DNA of 53,315 bases from Bacteroidetes bacterium ADurb.Bin145 (GCA_002070505.1 MWDJ01000022.1:1-53315); one strand, 5' to 3'; counted from the stretch's first letter, positions 25,931-34,964 are shown. Translations and numbers: made by a program. Notes: a model not told the origin generated them from the sequence alone.

Positions 25931-28675
25931 ATGAAAAAGTCTTTTTGCTTGTTGCTTATAACAGCATTCTCTGCTGTTGTTCTTGCCCAGACACCACAAA
26001 GGATGAGCTATCAGGCAGTCATAAGAAATAGCACTAACCAGTTGGTGACGAGCCATAGTGTCGGGATCCGGATAAGTATCCTGCAGGATTCACCTGAAGG
26101 AGCCTCCGTATATTCAGAAACCCATACCACAACAACTAATGCAAATGGTCTGGCGACCATTGAAATAGGCGGAGGGACACCAGTATCAGGGAACTTCGAT
26201 GCAATTAACTGGTCAACCGGGATCTACTACATCAAAACTGAAACTGATCCGGATGGCGGAACGAGCTATTCAATCACTGGGACAAGCCAGTTGCTGAGCG
26301 TACCATATGCATTGTATTCTAAACAGGCTAAAACCGCTGATTACAACGATCTCACTAATAAACCCATATTGTTCAATGGTGCTTTCTCGAGCCTGACAGG
26401 AAAACCAACTACTCTTGCCGGGTATGGAATAATGGATGGTATGAGTACGGCACATGTGGCAAATGGTATAACCTCTTCGCTGATTACAAACTGGAATACT
26501 GCTTTCAGCTGGGGAAATCATTCTCTTGCCGGCTATGCTGTCTACCCCTCTCAGACTGGTAATAACGGCAAATACCTCAAAACAAACGGAACAACAGCTT
26601 CATGGTCAAAACTTGCTGTTCAGGGTGAGACCGGCCTTCCGGATGAGGTATTGTTTGAGGTAAAAAATAAAGACGGACAGACAATATTTGCTGTTTATGA
26701 TGAAGGAGTGAGGATCTTTGTCAACGATCAGGCAAAAGGCGCTAAGGGTGGCTTTGCCGTTGGCGGATTCGGACTGGCAAAACAGGAATCCCAGAAATAT
26801 CTCTACGTCGACGGAGACAGCATCAGAGCCTATGTCGATACCACTTCATCGAAGGCAGCAAAAGGCGGATTTGCTGTCGGAGGATTTGGATTATCCAAGG
26901 GATATACCCCTAAGTTCCTGTCAATGACCCCTAAAAATTATTTCATAGGAGAAGGGAGCGGATCAAAAAATACTACCGGCCGTTTCAACTCATTTGTCGG
27001 ATTTCAGAGCGGCCTGAACAATTCAACAGGAAGATATAATGCTTTTTTCGGGTACCAGGGCGGATATAACAACACCAGCGGCAACAGTAATCTGTTCCTG
27101 GGTTATCAGAGCGGATTCAGCAATACAACAGGAAGCTATAATTCTTTTGTCGGATATAAAGCGGGCTATGCTAATACAACAGGAGCACTTAATACTTTCA
27201 TCGGCAGTTACAGCGGTACTAATAACAGCTCCGGGTACAATAATACCTTTATCGGATTTTATTCCGGTTATCTGAATACCGGCGGATATGAAAACAACTT
27301 TATCGGATACAGAGCAGGATATTCAAATTCAGGGGGACACAATAATATCTTCATGGGAACAGACGCCGGATATTCAAATTCCTCGGGTAACTTCAATACT
27401 TTTCTTGGGTTCCAGTCCGGTAAATCAAATACAACTGCCTCAAATAACATATTTATTGGAAACCAGTCCGGCCTCAAAAACCTGACGGGATCATCAAATG
27501 TATTTCTCGGCAATCAGGCTGGTGAGAATAATGAATCAAGTGTTGATAATGTGTTTATCGGTTATCTGACCAGCCAGAATCACACAACGGGAAATAACAA
27601 TATATTTATCGGAAGTCATGCAGGAGGAGTTGGGACCTCTGGTGATAATAATGTTTTTCTCGGTTTCTGGGCCGGGAAGGGGAATGTTTCAGGCGGCGGG
27701 AATATCTTCCTTGGTTACCGGTCAGGAGAAGTCAATACCACGGGTTACAGTAATGTCTTTATAAGCACTATCGCAGGGTATAAGAATACAACAGGCTATA
27801 TGAATGTCCTTATCGGCGATCAGGCCGGCATAAATAATACTACAGGTTACCAGAACGTAATAATAGGAAGGGAAGCTGGCCTCTCTAATTCGACCGGGCA
27901 CGGCAACATAATGATCGGGTACCAGGCAGGTAATGCTGAGACAGGTTCAGACAGGCTGCATATAGGGCAGGGGTCCCTTATCTACGGGGAAATCGATAAC
28001 GACATGGTAAGAATAAACGGTGATTTTGAGGTAAATAATTCTTCTACTTTCAAGGTTTATAAGAGTACCGGCAGAGTTGGAATAGGAACTGCCCCTACTT
28101 ATAAACTTGATGTTGCCGGAGACAGGATCCGTCTTGTCAACGGCACTGAATGGATAGCAATGAGAACTGACGGGGGAACCGGCTACCTTGATCTGTCATT
28201 CGGAGCGGGAAGCCTTGTTATTCAGGGTTCCACAACCAATGAGAATGTGATAATTAATCCTTCGATGAACAAAGTCGGGATCCGGACGTGGACACCTCAG
28301 TACGAACTGGACGTTAACGGAAGTATCCGTGCCATCGGAAGTGTCTATTATGGTGGTTCAACAACATCAGCTAACGGAACTGCCTATACAAAACCTGATT
28401 ATGTATTCGGGAATGAGTATTCAGTGATGAAAATAAACGAGGTTGAAGATTACCTGCATCTGGAAAATCATCTGCCATGGGTTACATCGGCTGAAAAAGA
28501 GAAGAGGGAAAATGGCGATGCAACAGATATGACAAGGATGGCATTTGAAACACTTGAGACAGTCGAAAACCTCCAGATGCAGATAATTGAACTGAATAAG
28601 AAAGTGACTGAATTAAGTGAATTAATAAAGACTCAGGAAACTGAGATAAAGGTCCTTAAGCAAATTCACGAGTAA
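25931..28675 (+). CDS. Surface protein with 19 seventeen-residue head-type repeats and C-terminal coiled coil
   Basis: 914 residues, signal peptide ending VLAQ. Residues 20-140 form an N-terminal domain seen in Bacteroidota exported proteins (PQRMSYQAVIRN). A duplicated KGGFAVGGFGL segment occurs near 265 and 315. Residues 347-669 are nineteen 17-residue repeats of the type NTTGxxNxFIGxxAGxx. After them come two RVGIGTxxPxYKLDVxG-like blocks (the second degenerate) of the kind found in phage-tail and adhesin proteins, then a C-terminal coiled coil from about 875. The repeats resemble the beta-prism or beta-roll head of trimeric adhesins, but no outer-membrane anchor domain is present. It is probably a cell-surface or secreted fibre. 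The gene has its own 5' region and is not in an obvious operon. Confidence 0.85.
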   Translation: MKKSFCLLLITAFSAVVLAQTPQRMSYQAVIRNSTNQLVTSHSVGIRISILQDSPEGASVYSETHTTTTNANGLATIEIGGGTPVSGNFDAINWSTGIYYIKTETDPDGGTSYSITGTSQLLSVPYALYSKQAKTADYNDLTNKPILFNGAFSSLTGKPTTLAGYGIMDGMSTAHVANGITSSLITNWNTAFSWGNHSLAGYAVYPSQTGNNGKYLKTNGTTASWSKLAVQGETGLPDEVLFEVKNKDGQTIFAVYDEGVRIFVNDQAKGAKGGFAVGGFGLAKQESQKYLYVDGDSIRAYVDTTSSKAAKGGFAVGGFGLSKGYTPKFLSMTPKNYFIGEGSGSKNTTGRFNSFVGFQSGLNNSTGRYNAFFGYQGGYNNTSGNSNLFLGYQSGFSNTTGSYNSFVGYKAGYANTTGALNTFIGSYSGTNNSSGYNNTFIGFYSGYLNTGGYENNFIGYRAGYSNSGGHNNIFMGTDAGYSNSSGNFNTFLGFQSGKSNTTASNNIFIGNQSGLKNLTGSSNVFLGNQAGENNESSVDNVFIGYLTSQNHTTGNNNIFIGSHAGGVGTSGDNNVFLGFWAGKGNVSGGGNIFLGYRSGEVNTTGYSNVFISTIAGYKNTTGYMNVLIGDQAGINNTTGYQNVIIGREAGLSNSTGHGNIMIGYQAGNAETGSDRLHIGQGSLIYGEIDNDMVRINGDFEVNNSSTFKVYKSTGRVGIGTAPTYKLDVAGDRIRLVNGTEWIAMRTDGGTGYLDLSFGAGSLVIQGSTTNENVIINPSMNKVGIRTWTPQYELDVNGSIRAIGSVYYGGSTTSANGTAYTKPDYVFGNEYSVMKINEVEDYLHLENHLPWVTSAEKEKRENGDATDMTRMAFETLETVENLQMQIIELNKKVTELSELIKTQETEIKVLKQIHE
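26969..27937 (+). repeat. Nineteen tandem 51-bp units inside the surface protein gene
   Basis: The units are exactly in phase (19 x 51 = 969 bp) and encode 17-residue repeats with conserved Asn at 1 and 7, aromatic or aliphatic 9-10, Gly at 11 and Gly at 15. DNA identity between units is modest, so they are old or diversified rather than recently expanded. Units 10, 12 and 13 depart from the consensus. Confidence 0.9.
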
Positions 28676-28722
28676 AGTATAAGCGCATAAATTCTCACAG
28701 GAGTTAAACAATCGAAACTGCC

Positions 28723-28923
28723 TCAGACTTTTTTCAGGACCTTTTGCAGTTCCTGTATCTCATTCGACAGGTTACTGAGCAAACGGTGATTCTGATCGGC
28801 AAACCTGGCAGTCACATACTGAATATAAAGTCCCATATTTGCCTCAACACTTGTTAATCCTGTATCTCTCAGGAAATCGTTTCTGAATTCGTTAAACCTG
28901 TTAATTGATCCGATGAAAGCCAT
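28723..28923 (-). CDS. Small hypothetical protein, helical
   Basis: 66 residues, acidic and basic in turn, with a predicted C-terminal helix with heptad leucines (LLSNLSNEIQELQKVL). No family is recognised. Support comes from a full open frame in a gap where no other frame is open, and from lying convergent to the surface protein gene; an earlier ATG is not available. It could be non-coding. Confidence 0.45.
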   Translation of the reverse strand: MAFIGSINRFNEFRNDFLRDTGLTSVEANMGLYIQYVTARFADQNHRLLSNLSNEIQELQKVLKKV

Positions 28924-28957
28924 AATGTCAAATTATTAAGTTATTTAATATAAACTG

Positions 28958-28992
28958 GGTGCAAGTTGCATGGTGCGGGGTGCATGGTGCAA
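28958..28992. repeat. 7-bp tandem repeat GGTGCAW, five units
   Basis: Five heptamers in a row: GGTGCAA, GTTGCAT, GGTGCGG, GGTGCAT and GGTGCAA, followed by GG. The repeat sits in the 183-base gap between the small hypothetical gene and the WalJ-like gene. Such short heptanucleotide repeats are variable loci in some bacteria. Confidence 0.75.
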
Positions 28993-29074
28993 GGTAATTA
29001 TCTGTACAAAGTAAAATAAATATTTTACAAATTACCTGAGGAAAGAAGGGATGATCAGGATTGCGAATTAATTC

Positions 29075-29082
29075 TAAATTTG
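29075..29082 (+). promoter_or_regulatory. Candidate -7 box of the WalJ-like gene
   Basis: TAAATTTG fits TAnnTTTG and ends 24 bases before the ATG at 29107. A TTG at 29061 is too close to be a standard -33 element. Confidence 0.45.
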
Positions 29083-29106
29083 CCTCTGTTTCCTGAAAGG
29101 ATGTAA

Positions 29107-29907
29107 ATGGATCTGAATTTTTGCAGTCTCAGCAGTGGTAGCAGCGGTAACTGTTATTATCTGGGTAATGAGTTTCATGGTATTCTGATCGATGCGGGCA
29201 TTCCCGGAACCTCGGTTCGCAAGTTCCTGGAAAAAATGAATATTTCAATGAAAACGATCATGGGTATCCTGATAACCCATGAACATATAGACCATATAAG
29301 AGGCCTTGAGCTGCTTACCAGGAAGTTTTCCCTTCCTGTTTTCACAACTCGTAAAATACGCTCAAGTATACTTCAATTTCAGAATCTGGCTCCGTCAGCT
29401 ACAATAGTTGAGATCCCGCTGAAAAAAAAGTTCAATGTGGCCGGATTTGAAATAGAAGCGTTCCCGGTTTGTCATGATGCCCCGGAGACAATCGGTTTTC
29501 ACATTTCAGCCGGGCATAAGAAAATAACAATTGCTACTGACCTCGGTCATATATGCGAAAATGCAGCGCCCTATATTAAGACAGCTAACCTCCTTGTAAT
29601 AGAATCAAACTATGATGAGCAAATGCTTGTAAATGGCCAATATCCCTATTTCCTGAAGAAAAGGATCCGCTCAGACCACGGACATCTGGGAAACCATCAG
29701 GCTTCTTCTTTCCTTGCTGAAAATATCAGTGACAATCTCACCCACATCTGTCTTGCACATCTTAGTAAGAACAACAACACCCCGGAGAAGGCACTCGAGA
29801 CTCTTTATAAAACATTTTCTGAAAAGGGTATTGTCCTGAACGGGAAACAGCTTATTTCGGTTCTTGACCGAGATATTCCGGGATGTATGATAAAACTGAC
29901 CGGTTAG
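29107..29907 (+). CDS. MBL-fold metallo-hydrolase, WalJ/YycJ-like
   Basis: 266 residues. The start FCSLSSGSSGNCYYLG is the signature of the YycJ/WalJ group. The metal-binding motif is ITHEHIDHIRG (HxHxDH), with further ligands in CHDAPETIGF, ATDLGH and SDHGHLGN. In Firmicutes WalJ coordinates cell division with replication and is a 5' exonuclease; in Bacteroidota the role is presumed similar but not tested. The stop codon lies in a hairpin that serves as terminator. Confidence 0.9.
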   Translation: MDLNFCSLSSGSSGNCYYLGNEFHGILIDAGIPGTSVRKFLEKMNISMKTIMGILITHEHIDHIRGLELLTRKFSLPVFTTRKIRSSILQFQNLAPSATIVEIPLKKKFNVAGFEIEAFPVCHDAPETIGFHISAGHKKITIATDLGHICENAAPYIKTANLLVIESNYDEQMLVNGQYPYFLKKRIRSDHGHLGNHQASSFLAENISDNLTHICLAHLSKNNNTPEKALETLYKTFSEKGIVLNGKQLISVLDRDIPGCMIKLTG

Positions 29908-29932
29908 CCGGTCCTGTCCCGGTTTCAGTTTT
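29892..29932. terminator. Bidirectional terminator overlapping the WalJ-like stop codon
   Basis: AAAACTGA-CCGG (29892-29903) pairs with CCGG-TT-TCAGTTTT (29919-29932), with an inner GACCGG-TTAG-CCGGTC option. The TAG stop codon lies in the loop of that option. It serves the convergent genes ending at 29907 and 29937. Confidence 0.7.
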
Positions 29933-29936
29933 CATA

Positions 29937-30506
29937 TCATTTCAGGACTTTCGTTCCGAAAATGAATTTACCATTCCACCATGGATCATATAATGAGGTG
30001 ATAGTCACTCCATTGCTTGTGGAAGCATGGATAAACTCATTATTACCTATACAGATACCTGCATGTGTAATGAAATTACTTGTCTGGTAAGTTCTGATAA
30101 AGAAAACTAGATCACCTTTTTTCAGGTCCTCGCGCCGCATTATTATCGTTCCATACCTTGCCTGTTCTTCAGAATTATGGGGCAGGGAAATATTGAATTT
30201 CCTGAATACTGCAAAAAGAAGTCCTGAACAATCCATGCATTTAGAGGTTGTTCCTCCCATGCAATGAGGGACTCCCAGGTATTGCCGGGCAGCTTTTATT
30301 AATTCATCAGTATTGACATTATTTGTATTTAAGCTTTTCTCTACTCCTCCACTGATAAAGTGCTCAAGCTTTTTCTTTTCTGCTTTAGAGTCAATATTCT
30401 CAAATGACCGGGCCGGAGAAAGCTTTCTGGCACAATCAGTAGCAAAAAACTGGCACATTATAACCAGCAGTATCAGGATCTTTCTGTTCAGATATGGTCT
30501 GAACAT
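29937..30506 (-). CDS. NlpC/P60 (C40) cell-wall peptidase, predicted lipoprotein
   Basis: 189 residues from the ATG at 30506. A start at 30563 would add 19 residues and overlap the preceding gene, whereas the later one opens into a signal ending QFFATDC, with the cysteine as lipidation site. The catalytic cysteine is in CMDCSGLLFAVF, the histidine in ITHAGICIG and the polar residue in EFIHAS. NlpC/P60 enzymes cleave the D-Glu-diaminopimelate bond of peptidoglycan stem peptides in the periplasm. Here 41 bases separate it from the barrel protein at 30548, so they may be one transcript. Confidence 0.88.
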   Translation of the reverse strand: MFRPYLNRKILILLVIMCQFFATDCARKLSPARSFENIDSKAEKKKLEHFISGGVEKSLNTNNVNTDELIKAARQYLGVPHCMGGTTSKCMDCSGLLFAVFRKFNISLPHNSEEQARYGTIIMRREDLKKGDLVFFIRTYQTSNFITHAGICIGNNEFIHASTSNGVTITSLYDPWWNGKFIFGTKVLK

Positions 30507-30547
30507 CCTTCTTTCCTGAAGGATGTTCGCATTATAGCGGTTCCTGA

Positions 30548-31126
30548 TCATGGTTTGAACCATAACCCTGCATGCATTGTTGCGAAAGATTCTCTTGATC
30601 CGCCTCCGGCCTGAACAAGTAACCCGGGGCCTAAATTCACTGCCAGGCTGCCGGCGATCTTGATATTGATTCCTCCTCCGGCGTTGATGAATAATTGTGT
30701 AAGCTTGTCAAAATTCTCAGAACTTATAAGTATCCCACCCCGTGCCATGAAATAAGGTGATACTTTTGTCCGGTTTATTGTAAATCTGAGATCTCCGAAA
30801 AGGGGAAAGAGTTTCCCGCTTTCATATATAAGGATCCCGGCACCCATGGCTCCGCTCATACTCTGGTTAACACCCAGCCCGCGCATATTCCACTGATAGC
30901 CATGAGTTGTTGTGAATCCATAAAAATAATCCGCGTAATCAGAACTTGTGCCTGCCAGTCCATAACCACCGGTCATCTCATTTATTGTAACATAACCCGA
31001 TCCTGTATTAATCGTAATGGGGCGTCTTCTTTGTGCATCTGCGGTATAGAAAATAAATATTGTCAATGCACAAATTATTATCATTCCCTTTATTCCCTTG
31101 TGATTAGTCATAGTTTCATTGAGCAT
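30548..31126 (-). CDS. Outer-membrane beta-barrel-like protein
   Basis: 192 residues; a signal segment (IKGMIIICALTIFIFYTADAQ) is followed by alternating Gly/aromatic strands such as SPYFMARGGILIS and LFINAGGGINIKI, typical of small beta-barrels. The last residue, after an aromatic pair, does not add a classical C-terminal Phe signature but ends WFKP. A later ATG (31111) would shorten the N-terminus by five residues and is equally possible. No specific family is recognised. Confidence 0.65.
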   Translation of the reverse strand: MLNETMTNHKGIKGMIIICALTIFIFYTADAQRRRPITINTGSGYVTINEMTGGYGLAGTSSDYADYFYGFTTTHGYQWNMRGLGVNQSMSGAMGAGILIYESGKLFPLFGDLRFTINRTKVSPYFMARGGILISSENFDKLTQLFINAGGGINIKIAGSLAVNLGPGLLVQAGGGSRESFATMHAGLWFKP

Positions 31127-31169
31127 TTTAAATTATTAAGATCTCTTCTTATAGAATCATATAATTCTG

Positions 31170-32408
31170 TTAAAACTTTAATAGGAGATCTTTCACGGCA
31201 TCTTTATGTACCATGAAATCCATCATTTTCAGCTTAATATAATCTTCTGAGAAGAAATAATAACCAAATTCCTTTGCATTCAAATCATTATTGCGTGAAC
31301 CTGATCCCGAATCCTTTATTAGGTACCAGTCCCTGCCATCTTTTTCGAGGTATCCCACCAGATGCATTCCGTGGTCGTCAGTTGTTGTCCTGTTTGAGAA
31401 CCTGAACTGGCGGGCATCATCGTTAATATAGGCTGAAGGTATGTCAAAATCTGGGATCACGGCACATTGTGTTTCACGGTCAAACCCCGGTTCAGATACG
31501 TCCCCTCCTATGCTGATTGTATATCCTTTTCTGACTACTGATTTTAAGGTAGCCATGAATACATCCAGGGGCACATTATAATAATCAGCACTATGCCACC
31601 AGTTATCAGGCACTTTGTACTCAACCTTCTTGTAAAATGGTTCCTGAATGTACGAGAGAATATCGACATAATCATCGGGATTTATTTTAATTATCTCCGT
31701 TAGGTATTGAAGCGGAGTATAACTTTTACCACCAACGATTACCGCTGTGGGAGGCACTCCGATATAATGATTCATTATTGATTTAATTGTTTCTATACCT
31801 TCTGCTTCGTTCCATGAAGAATTTTCCTTCATCGATTTCAGAAAATTATTCATTTCCCCGAACATTTTTTCATGATTATGGAATTTTCTTCCGTCCAATA
31901 AACCGGTATATGAATCATATGGAACTACTCCGTATTTCTTCCATATACGTGTAACCGCATTTGCCTCTGATCCCTCTGCGAATGCCGAGTTACCACGTTC
32001 TCTGATATACCTGCCGGCTTTCTCTACATACTCCCAATAAACAGTGAACATTTCCGATAGCTTTACATTCATTTTATTAATGCGGTAAACTTCTGTTTCC
32101 AGGAATGAGGTTGTGGAAAAACTCCAGCAAGTGCTTGTCGCACCCTGGGATACCGGGGCATTATGCCATTGCTTATTCTTATACAGTTCTATTTTATTGG
32201 GCAATGATGCTGAAGAAAGATCCATTGCAAAACTCCGGGTCGCCGAAGCCTGATCTTTTCTTTCTTTCATCTCAAGATCATCCCTGAGTATGTAATTCTG
32301 GTAAAATCCCGGCTTGCTTTCCCTGAATATGGCTCTATCCTTGTTATTCTGTGCCATTATATTAAGGGAAACAAACAATAAAAGAAAAACTGATATCTCT
32401 TGCTTCAT
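31170..32408 (-). CDS. C1B bleomycin hydrolase-like cysteine peptidase
   Basis: 412 residues from the ATG at 32408, which opens into a signal peptide ending SLNIMAQ; the longer frame from 32489 adds a non-signal segment that crosses into the next gene's promoter region. The oxyanion Gln and catalytic Cys are in APVSQGATSTCWSFS, and the His in DDHGMHLVGY. Where the family has the catalytic Asn (ENSWG), this protein has IKDSGSGS, so Asp replaces Asn. Bleomycin hydrolases are normally cytoplasmic aminopeptidases; the signal peptide here implies a periplasmic enzyme. The gene is divergent from rtcB. Confidence 0.86.
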   Translation of the reverse strand: MKQEISVFLLLFVSLNIMAQNNKDRAIFRESKPGFYQNYILRDDLEMKERKDQASATRSFAMDLSSASLPNKIELYKNKQWHNAPVSQGATSTCWSFSTTSFLETEVYRINKMNVKLSEMFTVYWEYVEKAGRYIRERGNSAFAEGSEANAVTRIWKKYGVVPYDSYTGLLDGRKFHNHEKMFGEMNNFLKSMKENSSWNEAEGIETIKSIMNHYIGVPPTAVIVGGKSYTPLQYLTEIIKINPDDYVDILSYIQEPFYKKVEYKVPDNWWHSADYYNVPLDVFMATLKSVVRKGYTISIGGDVSEPGFDRETQCAVIPDFDIPSAYINDDARQFRFSNRTTTDDHGMHLVGYLEKDGRDWYLIKDSGSGSRNNDLNAKEFGYYFFSEDYIKLKMMDFMVHKDAVKDLLLKF

Positions 32409-32612
32409 AGATTGAATGTATTTATCATTTATTAATATCCCTTGAAATTCCTTCCGTAAAACATGAAAATGACTGAGATAAAGATACAAAATGTGATCAT
32501 ATTCATCTCCTCCGCCCTGTTAATTCAATATGATAAATATGGTAACTTTGTATTAAGAACATGTATCAAACCGATTTGTATTTTAACAGTAATCCAGGGA
32601 ATATCTGTAAAG

Positions 32613-33839
32613 TTGACTGAAAAAAAGAATATATTGATTTTCGGAAAGGATCTTATCGAAGATGATCCTGTCAGGCAGATTGAGAGGTGCATCACTTCAG
32701 ATGATGATATTGCGGTTATCAATGCTGATGCACATTACGGGTATGGCCATCCTATTGGAGGTGCTGTTGCCTATAAAGAAAAGATCTCCTTATCGGGTGT
32801 AGGTTTTGACATAGCTTGCGGCAATTATGCAGTAAGAACAGATATTCAGGCAAAGGGAATAAAGGTACCTGATGTAATGAATGAAATATTCAGACGGATA
32901 TCATTCGGTATAGGCCGGCCAAATAATGAGCCTGCTGATCACGAGGTCCTTGATAAGATCCATAAAGCTGAATTCCAGCCTCAACGGAAATTATATAAGC
33001 TGGCACAGGAGCAGCTTGGTACTGTAGGAGCCGGGAACCATTTTGTTGATCTGTTTGAAGATGCTGACGGGTTCTTATGGATCGGCGTGCACTTCGGTTC
33101 AAGAGGATTCGGATATAAAACTACGACGGGGTTTATAGCATTGTCGCGGGGATTGCCTTTTGAAGAAAGGGTGAGAGAGGGATCAATGGATGCCCCTCCT
33201 ATTCTCTTCAATATTGATACAACTCTGGGTCAGTCATATATTGAAGCAATGAACCTGGCCGGAGAATATGCCTATGCCGGACGTGATTTGGTTGTAAAGA
33301 AGGTCCTTGAAATACTTGGAAATCCTGCAGTTACTTACAGTGTACACAATAATCATAATTTCGCCTGGAGGGAAGAGCATTTCGGGTCGATGTACTGGGT
33401 TATCAGAAAAGGATGTACCCCTGCTTTCCCCGGTCAGAAAGGGTTTATCGGAGCCACAATGGGTGAGGATTCTGTAATTGTTGAAGGTATTGACACTGAA
33501 ACCTCCAGGAGAGCTCTTTATACAACTGTCCATGGTGCCGGCAGAGTAATGTCAAGAACAAAATCGGCTGGCAGAAAGAAATGGATTAGAGACCGTAACG
33601 GCATTACAAGATTAAAAACTATTACCAGAGGATTGATTGATTTTGAAGATGTCAGATCGGAAATGACTGCCCGGGGAATTGAACTCAGAGGCGGAGATGC
33701 GGATGAGGCTCCGGAATGTTATAAAAGACTTGATGATGTGCTAAGGCGCCAGGGTGATACAATAAAAATACTGTTCAGGTTGCATCCCCTTGGAGTTGCA
33801 ATGGCCGGAGGAGAAACGTTTGATCCCTATAAAGATTAG
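32613..33839 (+). CDS. rtcB: RtcB-type RNA ligase
   Basis: 408 residues if started at the TTG at 32613. The open frame extends upstream to an ATG at 32463, but those residues are hydrophobic and unlike RtcB, and would overlap the promoter region of the divergent peptidase; family proteins begin about ten residues before the FGKD block, which favours 32613. Metal and active-site motifs are present: DAHYGYGHPIGG, GVGFDIACGN, LGTVGAGNHF, HFGSRGFG, HNNHNFA and the guanylylated His region TTVHGAGRV. RtcB joins RNA 2',3'-cyclic phosphate to 5'-OH ends, using GTP and Mn(II), in tRNA splicing or RNA repair. No archease or RtcA gene lies near. Confidence 0.9.
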   Translation: MTEKKNILIFGKDLIEDDPVRQIERCITSDDDIAVINADAHYGYGHPIGGAVAYKEKISLSGVGFDIACGNYAVRTDIQAKGIKVPDVMNEIFRRISFGIGRPNNEPADHEVLDKIHKAEFQPQRKLYKLAQEQLGTVGAGNHFVDLFEDADGFLWIGVHFGSRGFGYKTTTGFIALSRGLPFEERVREGSMDAPPILFNIDTTLGQSYIEAMNLAGEYAYAGRDLVVKKVLEILGNPAVTYSVHNNHNFAWREEHFGSMYWVIRKGCTPAFPGQKGFIGATMGEDSVIVEGIDTETSRRALYTTVHGAGRVMSRTKSAGRKKWIRDRNGITRLKTITRGLIDFEDVRSEMTARGIELRGGDADEAPECYKRLDDVLRRQGDTIKILFRLHPLGVAMAGGETFDPYKD

Positions 33840-33841
33840 GG

Positions 33842-34150
33842 CTAAACCAGATATTTTACAGTCTTGTTATTCCTGATGGCATAATCAATCTCTCTTCTGG
33901 TTGACTGGCCAATATAGCCGCCAGGATTTATCACAAAAATCTCATCTGCCATATCTATTTTACACAGGTGCATATCATCAAGCATTTCCTTGATATCTTC
34001 TGACCATACTTCATTGTCGCCGGAATGTCCAAACAATCCAACGCTGATAACAATGTTCCCTTCCAGGGTCAGTCTTTTCTGTTCAGCAATGAATTCATCC
34101 CTGAATCTTGTGCTGCCGCATAATGTTATAACTTTGTATTTACCTGTCAT
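33842..34150 (-). CDS. Nucleoside 2-deoxyribosyltransferase-like protein
   Basis: 102 residues. The N-terminus ITLCGSTRFRDEF and the C-terminal MADEIFVINPGGYIG then STRREIDYA are shared with the nucleoside 2-deoxyribosyltransferase superfamily (Rossmann-like, DUF4406-type). The protein is shorter than the classical enzymes but of the usual length for this small group. The natural substrate is unknown. It ends 2 bases from the stop of the convergent rtcB gene with no terminator in between. Confidence 0.82.
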   Translation of the reverse strand: MTGKYKVITLCGSTRFRDEFIAEQKRLTLEGNIVISVGLFGHSGDNEVWSEDIKEMLDDMHLCKIDMADEIFVINPGGYIGQSTRREIDYAIRNNKTVKYLV

Positions 34151-34245
34151 ACCTCATAAAACTATAGATACTATTCAACAATTATAAATAAACAAAAAAC
34201 ATCCAACGAAATTTACTATATTTTTACGATCGGAATTTTTTCAGC

Positions 34246-34899
34246 ATGGATAAATACCTAAAAGATCTTATCTCCGTTGGCGAAAATCAGAAGCTTGATT
34301 TCAAGTATTGCGTTTCCGACAGCAGGAAGATTGCCAGAACTCTGGTAGCTTTTTCAAACAGTGACGGAGGGAAGCTTCTCATCGGAGTAAAGGATAATGG
34401 AAGGATATCAGGGATAAAATCTGACGAGGAGATCTATATGGTCGATACGGCGGTCCATTTATTTTGCCGGCCGGAAATAAGCTACAAAATCAAACAACAT
34501 TCAGTCGGAACGAAATCGATACTTGAGGTAGAGGTTTTTAAGGGAGAAAAAAAACCATATCAGGCAAAAGATGAGGATGGAAGATGGCTTACCTATTTCA
34601 GACATAACGATCAGAATCTGATAGCAAACAAGGTTTTGCTGCTCGTATGGAAAAAACAAAAGAATAAGACCGGTGTAACTGTAAGGTTCGGGGCAGCTGA
34701 AAATTCCCTGCTTGATTATCTGTCCAAAAATGGATCAGTCACTCTTTCAAAGTTCCGGAAGATCACCGGTATTTCATCATACAGGGCAGAATCGATACTG
34801 GCTAATCTGTTAATAATTAAAACAATTATCATGAATTGCTCTGAAAAGGGTTTTACCTATGAGCTTAATCCTGAATCTCCCATTAATCAGAGTCAATAA
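34246..34899 (+). CDS. AlbA_2 (Schlafen-type) putative DNA/nucleotide-binding domain protein
   Basis: 217 residues. Residues 8-130 are an AlbA_2 domain: ENQKLDFKYCVSDSRKIARTLVAFSNSDGGKLLIGV is split as expected between a helix and GGxLxxGV strand, followed by DNGRISGI. The remainder (140-217) is an extension with a helix-turn-helix-like pattern (SLSKFRKITGISSYRAESIL region). The domain is found in transcriptional regulators and in Schlafen-related nucleases; which applies here is unclear. No partner gene is adjacent. Confidence 0.8.
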   Translation: MDKYLKDLISVGENQKLDFKYCVSDSRKIARTLVAFSNSDGGKLLIGVKDNGRISGIKSDEEIYMVDTAVHLFCRPEISYKIKQHSVGTKSILEVEVFKGEKKPYQAKDEDGRWLTYFRHNDQNLIANKVLLLVWKKQKNKTGVTVRFGAAENSLLDYLSKNGSVTLSKFRKITGISSYRAESILANLLIIKTIIMNCSEKGFTYELNPESPINQSQ

Positions 34900-34964
34900 A
34901 AATACACTGGGACCAGTTTCTCCGGAACCTTTCCTGAAATGCAGTATAATCTGAAGAAATGATA

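Noticed and set aside
26969-27937. CRISPR array from the 51-bp periodicity
   Set aside because: The period is inside a long open frame, keeps codon phase and shows protein-level rather than DNA-level conservation.
32463-33839. RtcB start at the first ATG (32463)
   Set aside because: The extra 50 residues are hydrophobic and unlike RtcB and overlap the divergent promoter region; TTG at 32613 fits the family better.
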